Shown here piece by piece: positions 33,774 through 44,400 of a DNA stretch of 64,000 nucleotides (position 1 is its first letter; every line of letters begins with the position of its first letter). Origin of the DNA: Cercis canadensis (lineage: Eukaryota; Streptophyta; Magnoliopsida; Fabales; Fabaceae). Location: assembly GCA_003255065.1 (NCBI GenBank), contig QAOA01002357.1, positions 77,346-141,345 on the forward strand, in the 5' to 3' direction. The translations under genes were made by a program, and so were the position numbers. Under the pieces are notes generated by a model, which worked only from the letters and a program-made list of their open reading frames with translations, was not told where the DNA came from and searched no databases.

Positions 33774-33847
33774 TAACCTGGAACTTTTGTATGACATAGG
33801 ATTCAAGCCATAACCTGGAACTTTTGTATGACATAGGATTCAAGCCA
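33774..33847. repeat. 37-bp perfect tandem duplication
   Basis: TAACCTGGAACTTTTGTATG and the next 17 bases occur twice in a row without any change, which suggests a recent slippage or repair event. Confidence 0.95.
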
Positions 33848-34316
33848 AAACCCAGTAATCAGCAATCATCAAACGCTCCGCTATCTGTAACGACATCTTG
33901 GACAGATCTGTCCATTTATGCTCGGAGTATTCCTCCTGCTTTATGGCATTTAAAATTAATACTAGTTCCTTAGTTGGAAGTGTCAATACCATAGTCTTTC
34001 TTTATGAGTATATCGTCCATATTTTTAATTTCTTGTTCAAATTCACAAATGGAGCAATATATATATATAGAACAACTTGTTCATGAACGTTTTGGCTTGA
34101 AATGCTTTTCTTATTGTAATTAATTGAATAAACCATTTGCATATTTTCTAGACATATGAATGCTTTGCAAATTGTGATTATTTTATGTAGAAAATGAATC
34201 CATTGAATAAAACATTAAATCTAAATAACTGTTAATATTTTAATACATTTGTGACAGCATAACAACCATTTCCAATAGCTTAATTAATTAAGGTGACCCT
34301 CTGATCTTATCACAAA

Positions 34317-34700
34317 CAACTCACAGTTCTAATTGTAATACTAAAACTGATCCAACAGGTTTAATGCAAGTTTGTCTCGATTCAAGACTTTTTACGCCCT
34401 AATTATCACACATTTCGAATAAAGTTAAGGTATTTTTGATATAGCAAATCTAATTAAGAATGACTATTGAATCAGTCAGCAGTCATCATCTTATAATAAT
34501 TTACAAAGTGAACCTCCATGTGAACAGTATATACACATCACTAATAAAAGGAAACAGATGCAAGTTATAATACTCTTCAATAATTGTAAAACTGATCTAG
34601 GACTCCAGCAAGTTTAATGTCAGATTGTCTCCATGAAGACTTTCTCAGCACTAATTATTGCCTAGATTTTGTTTTTGGTACTTTTGTTAAGGAATCATCT
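34317..34700 (-). repeat. dispersed DUF247-locus module, two inverted copies
   Basis: The minus strand of 34700-34590 reads GGCAATAATTAGTGCTGAGA, then CTTCATGGAGACAATC and TCCTAGATCAGTTTTA. A second, more degraded copy (34470-34317) reads AATCGAGACAAACTTGCATT. Both lie upstream of the DUF247 pseudogene in its own reading direction. Confidence 0.7.
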
Positions 34701-34951
34701 CTCTCAAGCTTAAGCCATTAGGTGAAGGCCCTATAATGACTTTACATGTAATATGCCACTCTACATGCAAATTCTTTGGGCTTAAAGTGTGAATACATGC
34801 AATACAAGCCTACTAATACTTTGAGCTGAAATTTTAATTTAGTTAAAAAAGTGAGAAGCAATAGGATTTGATCTCCCCACAGCTTGTTCAAAGAGGTTTT
34901 GATAACATGGCAAGAAACATATCTCACAAAAGCTAGAGCTTTAAATGAAAT

Positions 34952-36336
34952 TATTGAGTGTATTGTATAACTACTCTTCATGTGTTCTTAATCTAATATT
35001 TTGTGTGTTTCTTGAGTATTTTGAGTAGTAGATAATGTGTTTTTGTTACTTTTATAGTTTTGGTTGAAAAATGAAGATGCTGGGCTTTAAAGTGAAGAAA
35101 AGACACAAATTGCATCAAAGAGGCAGAGAAGAAGCACAGCTGCGCTCCTTGCCGCGTGCACCTCATCAAGCAGAGACGCAGTGCTGCTGTGCCCGTCCAC
35201 CAGCACCCCAGCATTTTTTCGTGTGTACACCTGACAGAAATACGGCGTTGCCGCACCCCAGTACTCGTGCACCTCCACCTGTCTTCCGCACACACGCACC
35301 CCTTGATTCAGAAGTTCAGCGGCCCGGCGCTTGTTCTGCAGTGCCCTAGCGCTTGTTCTACAGCGCCCCAGCACCAGCGGTCTTCAAAGCAAGGGCTGCT
35401 GCACCTCATCACAAGGGCAGCTGCATCTATAACTCACTTCCTACTAGCAGTTGCACCCGAATGCAAAGGAAGCTTCTCTTGGACCCTTTTATCTTTTAAT
35501 GGTTTTATTGTTTTCCTAATTTAAATAGGATTCTTGCAAGTACTATAAATAAGACTTTTAGCTTTTAGTTTGAGGCCCCCTTGGACATTTTTGGACACAA
35601 AAGAAGCAAGGCAAGGGTTGAAGAATGGATTGATGGCGGCAAATCCAGGTTTCTACACCAAGTTTTATTCTTTTCCTCTCTCACTTATTTCTAGAATTTA
35701 TTCAGTCATGCATTATTTTTCTGTCATGAACTAATTTACTTTTCTAGGGCAACGATGTAGCCTAGCTATGATGATTTGTGATTTTCTATTTCTTTAATTC
35801 AAGAACTCCTATATTAATTGTCTTCTTTCTCTAAATTTTTCATGCTTCTAATTGCTTTATCATCAATTAGTTAATTAGATAATTGCAATGAGATTAGAAG
35901 ATAATTTGTAATTAAAGATCATAGGGAATAAGAACATAAGTTGCATGTAGGATAGGGATATATCTCCATGGCTTATGTAGTCAATTAAAGAGGACCAAAG
36001 AAGTGAATGAATTTCTAGGTTATTTGTAATTCACATATAAATATAGTGGGTTTATAACTTAGAGATACTTTCGTTTGACCTTAGGAGAGGGTAATGAATA
36101 AATTACGGTTCCTTGGTTAGCAACTAGGAAGATTGTTCTTGGTTAATGAAATAAGGATAGCAAATTGGAATAGCTATGATGAAATCGAAAACCCTAGATA
36201 TTTCTCATCTAGACTTCAACTCTTTTACTATTCTTGCAATTTAATTAGTGCTAGATATAAATTCTTGATTTTCTAGATAAAATTAGAATATGCCCAATTT
36301 TGGTTTTGATTAGTCACAGTTTCCGTGGGACGATAC
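34952..36336 (+). repeat. major part of the Ty3 5' LTR at the right inversion breakpoint
   Basis: It starts TATTGAGTGTATTGTAT and matches the complement of 17926-16576 along its length, including the GC-rich phrase zone (35140-35470). It stops at GGGACGATACT (36336), about 60 bases short of the LTR end, and the missing bases are those at 22105-22160. The left flank GAAAT (34947-34951) is the inverted target duplication of the Ty3 element. ORFs at 34993-35524 lie in the GC-rich zone and are not genes. Confidence 0.9.
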
Positions 36337-37426
36337 TAAAACAAAAGCCTCGTACTTGGTATCATGATCTTCGTCAATTTTTACTTTCATATGGTTTTGT
36401 CAACTCAAAATCGATCTGACACTTCTCTCTTTGTTTATAAGCATGACTCGGTGCTCGCCTATTTCCTTGTGTATGTTGATGATCTCTTATTAACAGGAAA
36501 TAATTCTAGGTTTCTCAACCAGTTCTTTGCTGCCATCTCTAAAGCTTTTTCTCTTAAGGACCTTGGTTCTCTTAATTACTTCCTCGGTATTGAACTTGTG
36601 CCCACCCCACAAGGGCTGTTCCTCAGCCAACATAAATATATTCGGGATGTTTTGGAAAAATCAAGCATGAATGGTGCTAAACCAATGTGCACCCCCATGG
36701 CCCCGTCCTTCAAATTTTCCAGCAAGTCTTCCTCCACTGATGCCACTACTTTTTGAAAGCTAGTTGGCTCTCTGCAATACCTATCTCTCACAAGGCCTGA
36801 TATTGCCTTCACTATCAATAAACTTGCCCAGCAGATGCAGGCCTCTATAGAAGATCATCTGTAAGCTCTCAAACGCTTACTTCACTATCTCAAGTCCACT
36901 ATCACCTTTGGCATTCATCTTCGACGTGGCCAGCCTCTTTCTCTCATTGCTTACTGTGATGCCGACTGGGCCGGAGACTCTGTTGATCGCTGGTCCACAG
37001 GGGCTTATATAGCTTATTTTGGAAGTAATCCTATTTCATGTTGCTCTAAAAAGCAACGCACAGTTGCACATTCATCTACTAAGGCAGAGTACCGGACCAT
37101 TGCCTCCACAACCGCTGAACTTCTTTGGCTTCAAAACATTCTTACTGAACTTAGGCTCAAACTCCCTTCATCGCCAATTATTCGCTCGGATAATATTGGA
37201 ACTACCTACCTATGTGCCAACCCCATTTTTCACTCCAGAATGAAACACATTTCTATAGACTATCACTTTGTCCAGGAACTTGTTGCTGCCAAAGCTCTGT
37301 GTGTCTCTCACATTCCTTCGCAACACCAGCTTGCAGACTTGCTCACCAAACCGCTAGTTGGGCCTCGGTTTCAGACATTACGGAACAAGATTGGTGTCGT
37401 TGATCCAACCGCCATCCTACAGGGTG
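36337..37426 (+). pseudogene. Copia-A reverse transcriptase C-terminus and RNase H
   Basis: It reads KPRTWYHDL, LVYVDDLLLTGNN with the catalytic YVDD, SLKDLGSLNYFLGIEL, then after a stop [20 protein letters not shown], and RNase H with AYCDADWAGDSVDRWSTGAY, KQRTVAHSSTKAEYR and MKHISIDYHFVQELV. Stops after DATTF (about 36755) and EDHL (about 36863), and a frameshift near 37130 break it. It is the continuation of the minus-strand fragment ending at 22161, once the intervening segment is inverted. Confidence 0.92.
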
Positions 37427-37670
37427 TAAAGCAATATTATCCACATCATGGCACATCACATGTTATCCATGTAACCACTTTCAGTTAAGAAGTCCTGTGT
37501 ATATGTAACTCTTATCCTTAGCCTACATGTAAAGTTTTGTATTTAAACATTGGACAATACTAGAAATATTCTTTTATTTGTTACCAACAGAATCCTACAT
37601 ATATTGACATCAAGTCATCAACTATAATTAAGTTGGTTTTCCCAATTTTGTGTTTACTCTTACTCTATTA
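37427..37670 (+). repeat. 3' LTR of Copia-A (244 bp)
   Basis: It starts TAAAGCAATATTATCCAC and ends TTACTCTATTA, matching the inverted LTR at 31869-32106. AGTTG follows at 37671-37675 as target duplication. Confidence 0.9.
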
Positions 37671-37925
37671 AGTTGTGGGATGAGCATATGTGTTAGACTG
37701 TTAGGTTAAGAATGGTGAAGGCTTATTTATTTATTGACATAAAGCATTTAAATTTCAAATTCCTTTTCATCTAGATTAATCTTCAAAAAGATTATATTAC
37801 GCGTGATTAGGCTTTTTTTGGATAATTGTTATCGGAGAAGGATTTAAAATTGATCTATCATTGGTATAATTTTTTTTTGCTACCATGGTACCACCAAGTA
37901 ATATTTTGACACGTCACTAATTAAT
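37671..37925 (+). other. DUF247 downstream flank
   Basis: The text from TGGGATGAGCATATGTG to TTTAAATTTCAAATTCC is similar to 55010-55090, which lies downstream of the second DUF247 locus. In the ancestral order this would be downstream of the first DUF247 gene too. Confidence 0.65.
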
Positions 37926-39029
37926 TGAAGTCTTTATTTATAACTACTAATTATTTTTACAAAAAATTAAAAAATAAAAATAAATTAAATAAAAAAAAAA
38001 CCATTTTCTCTTTTCCATCGTGCTAAGTGCTAACTGAGATGGCTCTTGGAACAATTAGTGCAATGTTCGCCTGGGGGGCCGGGGGTTGTTCTAGTATTAA
38101 GAGACAGAAAAGGAAAATCTATACATCCTAAATAAAGGCATAGAGGAGCAATATGCTTGAAATGTTACAGTTTGCATCTTACCAAAGAAATAGTTTACAG
38201 CTTGTAACCTTTCGAGATTTCGATATTGCATTTAACTCCATAACTTCCAATACCTGCAATGATGTGAGCGTGAAGAGGAGGAAAAGAGGAAAAATTCCTT
38301 ATGATGGATATGGAAAACAATGATATAGTTTGAGTTTAGATTCTTTGTTTTGAATGAGTTGACAAAAAATTTATATTTCAAGGAAGAAGGTGGAGGACAA
38401 GATACAAAGAAGATGATGATAGAAAAAACAAAATTTACAAACAAGATACAAATTAAGAAGAAAACGTAAAAAATAGAGAAAACAAAAAATAACTTATATT
38501 GGGCGTTTGCCCTCTTGAAGGTGATTCGAAAATCCAGAACCAAAGAAACCAAAGAAATTATTCTTGGCAAATGGAGTTGCTTAATGTTCTTTTTGCAAGT
38601 TCATCTATTGGCAGAAACCAAAGAATATCATTTTCGTTCTGCTCAGATATGTAGCAAAACCATTGGAGCCTTTGGGGATTAGAAGCCAAACGGCAACATT
38701 TGGCAACTTTCACTCAATCGTCTTTTCAAAAAAAAAATTAATTTTCTTATTGAGAAGAAACAAGAAAAAATAAGATATTATTTTTAAACTAGAAAATGTC
38801 ATATGAATATGTTTCAATTTAAAAGTATTTTGGAATTTGTTTAGGTTAAATTTAATGGGTTATTTTTTTTTTTGGGAAAAATAAAAGATTCTTAATAATA
38901 TTATTGAATGTTCCCTAGAATATTAAAGGTCAGCCAGACATAATTTTGTAACATTGCTAAAAAATCAACTGTTGTACCAAACACAACTGGCATTTTTTAT
39001 TTTTTAAGATTAGAAAATTCTATGGTATT
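37926..39029 (+). repeat. block A of a diverged segmental duplication (partner 47213-48137)
   Basis: AAGTCTTTATTTATAACTAC, GATGGCTCTTGGAACAATTA, AAGGAAGAAGGTGGAGGACA and CCAAACGGCAACRTTT occur in the same order in both blocks with scattered differences and small indels. No coding function was recognised; ORFs differ between the blocks. Confidence 0.85.
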
Positions 39030-40821
39030 TTGAAGGCATACTATATCTCTATAGAAATAAGAGAAGCATTACATTGACTATAGATTATCATATATATTCG
39101 AAGCATCAAAGAAACCTCCTTTCAAGATCTGTTTTGCTTATGCCGTATTAACCTTTTATGTCGCTATCAGTAACTTTTGAGTACGTCACTTTTCCTATTA
39201 TAAATGTCAAGTGTACACCCTTCAAGTTTTTCTTGAACAGAACTTAAATTATCAAATTACAACTTGCATGTTTAATATAAAGGCAATAATTAGGGTGGAG
39301 AAAGTCCTCAATGAGACAAACTTGTAAGCCCCACAAGTCTCTGGACCTATTTTGACCTATTTTGATGATAACAATAATGTCTTGTTATTTCTTATGTGTT
39401 GTTTGTTTTGTTGCTAATAATCTATGTTATGTTTATAAGTTGTTATTTATAATAGATTTGAAGTGAAGTCCTGGAGAACTTATTCTTAAGAACCAGTTCT
39501 TGCTTGTGTAATGAGTTTCAAGTTTTGCTGTTGTGGAGAAAGCTTGTCGATGACTCTTCAGCCAAATTCAGTCTTTTACAATCCAACTAAAAGTTATGCT
39601 AGTGAGTTTGGAAAGTTCTCTTTGGGCTGACTGATGTGTAGTTTCCTCTTCTCAAGGAACACTTCACCTAGTTTCTCTTACACAAGGACAAGTTTCTTTT
39701 CACAAAAGGACAAAAGGCCATGATGCATGATGGGCCTTGTGTCAGCTAGAGGAAAACTTTATCCTAGCCTTTTGTGAAGACTTCATGTGCACAAGAAAGA
39801 AGATAAAAGCAAGAAGACTTTCAAGGCTTCAGTTTTATGCATGAAGTGTAGAAAGAAGAAAACATTTTAGAGAGAGAGAAGGAAGCCATTGTTGAGAGCT
39901 TTGCTCTTACTCTTCTTCTCAGTCATTTCTTCATGCTTCAAGTTTTTCATTGTACCATATCTACTCTATAAGAGAGTTTCCTCTTTGGGGCTAAAACAAA
40001 ACACTTGGGTTTTTTTACTTGGATTTCAATGGGAGAAATCCATGAGGGTGATCTCTAGTAAGTTAGAGGAGAGAGTTCATGATGAGCTTGAGAAACAAAA
40101 ACCATGGTTGTTAAGCTTGGAGAAGCTTGGAAAATTAAACTTGTTGTAAAGCTTGGAAAAATAAACTTGAAGTATAGATGAACCCCATTGACCTGGGAGA
40201 AGTGGATGTAGGCATGTTAAGTCGAACTACTATAAAATCTCTGGCTGATCTTCTTTCTCTTCATCTGTGATACTCTAGATTTAATTTGAGTTTTTGCTTT
40301 GTATTGTTCAATAAATTATTTCTGCATTCAAATCTGGTATTTGTGAAAGAACTAGTTTGTAAGAACCAGTTCTTAAACAAATTTGTGATTTGAATCTGTT
40401 TTTACAAACGATTTTTAACAATTCCTATTCACCCATCTCTAGGAATAGAATCTGCAACTCTCAAAACTTGCATTAAACGTGTATTGTCGGAGTCCTAAAT
40501 GTAAATCAGTTTTAGAATTATTAAAGAGAAGAGAATTATGATTTTTCATATGATCATAGAGTATTATAAAAGGCTTATGTATCTTGATAAGGTTTGTATA
40601 TATACAGTTCACACTATAGTTCAACTTGTAAAGTTATTATATGATAACGACTGCTGACTTAACTATGGTCCTTCTTAATAACATTTGTAGTTTTAAGAGA
40701 ACTTGACTTTATTTTTCAAAGACTTGAACTTGACGAACAAAAAAAGGCATCAGTCCATTTCTTTTTGATTACTAGACAACCTGAGAGTGGAGACATATTA
40801 TCAATAGGCGTTGCGGAATCT
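39030..40821 (+). repeat. 1792-bp block, apparently identical to 48139-49930
   Basis: Every stretch I compared is the same at an offset of 9109 bases, and two ORFs in it give identical proteins. The first copy ends one base before a single N (40822). The second copy starts one base after a single N (48138). This pattern suggests an assembly duplication. Confidence 0.88.
39323..40463 (+). repeat. solo LTR of the Copia-B family, copy 1 (1141 bp)
   Basis: It starts TGTAAGCCCCACAAG and ends CTGCAACTCTCA, flanked by AAACT at 39318-39322 and 40464-40468 (perfect). It interrupts a dispersed DUF247-locus module (GAGACAAACT|TGCATTAAAC). The 86-residue ORF inside is LTR sequence. Confidence 0.92.
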
Positions 40822-40836
40822 NACATCAATTTGGTC

Positions 40837-40970
40837 TATACGGATGATAATAAAGACTCCAGTACCATATTGTTTGCGTCTATATTGTCATCTCTTTCCT
40901 CTTGATAATAAAATTAATACTAAAAAGACGCAAACAGTATAGTACTGGATTCTTTATTATCATTCGTATA
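40837..40970. repeat. foldback with 45-bp arms and 44-bp loop
   Basis: The left arm 40837-40881 (TATACGGATGATAATAAAGA onward to GTTTGCGTCT) pairs with 40926-40970 (AGACGCAAACAGTATAGTAC onward to CATTCGTATA) with about 4 or 5 mismatches. It could be a MITE or a hairpin RNA precursor. No target duplication was settled. Confidence 0.8.
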
Positions 40971-41254
40971 ACTTGGATGCAATGTATAGTCCATATGCAA
41001 ATGTAGGCAAACCATTCATGGTTCCCCCATTCTTCTAATTAAAATGACTTAGTAATGACTCGATGCTTGTTCACTTTCCAAATGAAAAGACTTTCATATT
41101 AGGCAGTGTGTAAGGCATGGTGCTTAGTCTAATGTTTTAAATTGAAAAGCAATGATAAGAGACTTTGATATCATGAGTTCTATTCTGATTATGTACACCC
41201 TTTTCATTTTTTAGTGCATTGCACTCTTATATAACCAAAAAAAAAAAAAAAATA

Positions 41255-41440
41255 AAGGCAATAATTAGATAGAGAAAGTCTTTAACGAGACAAACTTGCA
41301 TTGAAAGTGCTTAGTCCTAGATCAGTTTTAGGAATATTAAAGAGTATTACAACTTGTGCATGTTTCCCTTTATCTAGGGTGGATATGTCTAGTTCACATG
41401 AAAGTTCTATTTGTAAAATTATTATAAGATGATGATGACT
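41255..41440 (+). repeat. dispersed DUF247-locus module, copy at the satellite edge
   Basis: It reads GGCAATAATTAGATAGAGAA, GAGACAAACTTGCATTGAAA, TCCTAGATCAGTTTTAGGAA, then ATTATTATAAGATGATGATG, which runs directly into the sequence that forms part of the satellite unit. Confidence 0.75.
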
Positions 41441-44400
41441 AGTAGCTTATCAAAAAACAGAAGACTTTATAAAATTTAAATTGTTTCAACAATTATAAAT
41501 CTAAAGTGTTTATAAAATGTATTTTTTTTCACATAATATCATTAGATGGAGGTAGAATAATAGCGAAACCAATCCAACATTACTTCAAAGAAAAAGAGAA
41601 AGCAATACATGATTGTTATTAAAATTATTATAATATGATGATGACAGGTGGCTTATATAAAAGTAGAAGAGAAATATTTGATATGTCACTCAAAAAATAA
41701 AATTTGTTAGTTGAAGATTTAATTATGTCATTTAGTTTGATTTTATGATAAAAAAAAATTTTGTTGCGTGACATGACAAATTCTATTTAATTTACCACCA
41801 CTTGACGTGATATTATGTGGGAAATATTTTTTTTTCACATACTATTTAGACACACATTGTATTACATCGGTACAGTTGACACATTTTAAGTTTTTATGGA
41901 TCTAGTAAAACATTTTCTCTTAAAGTGTAGATGTAATCCAAAAAAAATTATATTGTTTCAACCAGTATAAATCTAAAGAGTTTACAAAATATATTTATAT
42001 CTTATAATATTATTAGATGGAGGTAGAATAATAGTGAAACTAATCCAACATTACTCTAAAGAAAAAGAGAAAGCAATACATGATTGTTATTGAAATTATT
42101 ATAAGATCATCATGACTGGTGGTTTATCTAAAAAAAGTAGACAAATATCTGATATGTCACTCTCTAAATAAAATTTGTTAGTTGAAAATTTAATTGTGTC
42201 CTTTAGTTTGATTTTATGAGAAAAAAATGTTATTGCAAGACATGATGAATGCTATTTAATTTACCCCAACTTGATGTGATATTATGTGGAAAATATTTTC
42301 TTTTCACATACTATTTAGACTCACACTATATTACTTAGGTATAGTTGACACATTTTAAGTTTTATAAATCCACTTAAACATTTTCTCTTAAAGTTTATAT
42401 GTACTTGAATAAAAATTAAATTGTTTCAACCAGAATAAATTTAAAGAGTTTATAAAATGTATTTTTTTCACATAATATGCTTAGTTGGAGGTAGAATAAT
42501 AGCGAAACCAATCCAACAATACTCTAAAGAAAAAGAGAAAGCAATACATGATTGTTATTAATTTTTTTTTTTTTTAAGATGATGATGACTGTTGGCTTAT
42601 CTAAAAGTAGAAGAGAAATATCTGATATGTCACTCTCTAATTAAAATTCTTTTGTTGAAGATTTAGTCGTGTCCTTTAGTTCGATTTTATGAGAAAAAAA
42701 TGTTGTTGCGTGACATGACAAATGTTATTTAATTTACTCTCACTTGACCTGATATTACTTAGAGGTAGAATAATAGTGAAATCAATCCAACATTACTCCA
42801 AAAAAAAAAGAGAAAGCAATAAATGATTGTTGTTGAAATTATTATAAGAAGATAAAGACTGATGACTTATCTAAAAAATAAAGAGAAATATCTATTATGT
42901 CACTCTCTAAATAAAATTTGTTAGATGATGATTTAATTGAATTTGATGAGAGAAAAAAAATGGTGTACGTGTCATGGCAGATGCTATTTAATTTGCCCCC
43001 ACTTGATAAGATTTTAATTGGAAATTTTTTTTTTCACATACTATTTAGACTAACATTGTATTTACATAGGTACAGTTGACACATTTTAAGATTTTATGGA
43101 TCCACTTAAATATTTTCTCATAAATATTAGATGTACTCCAATAAAATTTAAATTGTTTCAACGAGTACAAATCTAAGGAGTTAATAAAATGTATTTCTTT
43201 TATGCAATATCATTAGAGTGAGGTAGAATAATAGCGAAACCAATCCAACATTACTCTAAAGAAAAAGTGAAAGCAATACATGATTATTGTTGAAATTATT
43301 ATAAGATGGTGATGATGACTGGTGGCTTATCTAAAAACAGAAGAGAAATATTTGATACGTCACTCTCTAGATGAAATTTGTTAGTTGAAGATTTAATTGT
43401 GTCACTTAGTTTGATTTGATGAGAGAAAAAATGGCAAACGTGAAATGGTAGATGCTATGTAATTTGCCCCCACTTTATGTCATATTACTTGGAAATTATT
43501 ATTTTTCACATACTATTTAGACTCATGGTAAAGTTGACACATTTTAAGTTTTTGTGGATCCACTTAAACATTTTCTCTTCTAATTTAGATGTACTCAAAT
43601 GAAATTTAAATTGTTTCAGCCAATATAAATCTAAAGAGTTTATAAAACGTATTTCTTTCACATAATATCATTAGATGCAGGTAGAATAATAGCAAAACCA
43701 ATCCAACAGTACTCCAAAGAAAAGAGAAAACAATACATGATTGTTATTGAAATTATTATCAGAAGGCTGGTGGCTTATCTAAAAACAAAAGAGAAATATC
43801 TTATATGTCACTCTCCAAATAAAATTTGTTAATTGAAGATTTAATTGTGTCCTTTAATTTGATTTTATAAGAAAAAAAAATGTTGTTGCGTGACATGACA
43901 GATAATATTTAATTTACCCTCACTTGATGTGATATTATATGGAAAAGATTTTTTTCCACACACTATTTAGACTCATACTGTATTACTTAGGTACAGTTGA
44001 CACATTTTAAGTTTTGATGGATCCACTTAAACATTTTCTCTTAAAGTTTAGACATACTCCAATAAAATTTAAATTGTTTCAACCAGTATTAATCAAAAAG
44101 TTTATAAAATATATTTCTTTCACATAATGTCATTAGATGGAGGTAGAATAATAGCTGAACTAATCCAACATTACTCCTAAGAAAAAGAGAAAACAATAAA
44201 TGATTATTATTGAAATTATTATAAGAATATGAAGACTGGTGGCTTATCTAAAAATAGTAGAGAAATATCTATTATGTCACGCTCTAAATAAAATTTGTTA
44301 GTTGAAGATTTAATTGTGTCCTTTAATTTAATTTGATGAAGAAAAAATGGTGTACGTGTCATGGCAAATGCTATTTAATTTGCCCCCACTTGATAAGATT

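Larger units (their letters stand above)
33541..34946. other. upstream flank of the DUF247 pseudogene
   Basis: No gene. It holds a perfect 37-bp tandem duplication (33774-33810 and 33811-33847), two inverted copies of the dispersed DUF247-locus module (34317-34470 and 34590-34700), and a second dispersed repeat (34680-34930, TTTTAATTTAGTT, GGATTTGATCT, CATGGCAAGAAACA) also seen near 50090-50300 and 55870-55960. Confidence 0.65.

Noticed and set aside
34993..35524. Overlapping ORFs of 92-122 residues on both strands
   Set aside because: They fall in the GC-rich zone of a Ty3 LTR, where stop codons are rare. They have no family match.
39889..40149. 86-residue ORF (and its twin at 48998-49258) as a conserved gene
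   Set aside because: Both copies lie within the same solo LTR, and the blocks are apparently identical, so sameness is not evidence of selection.
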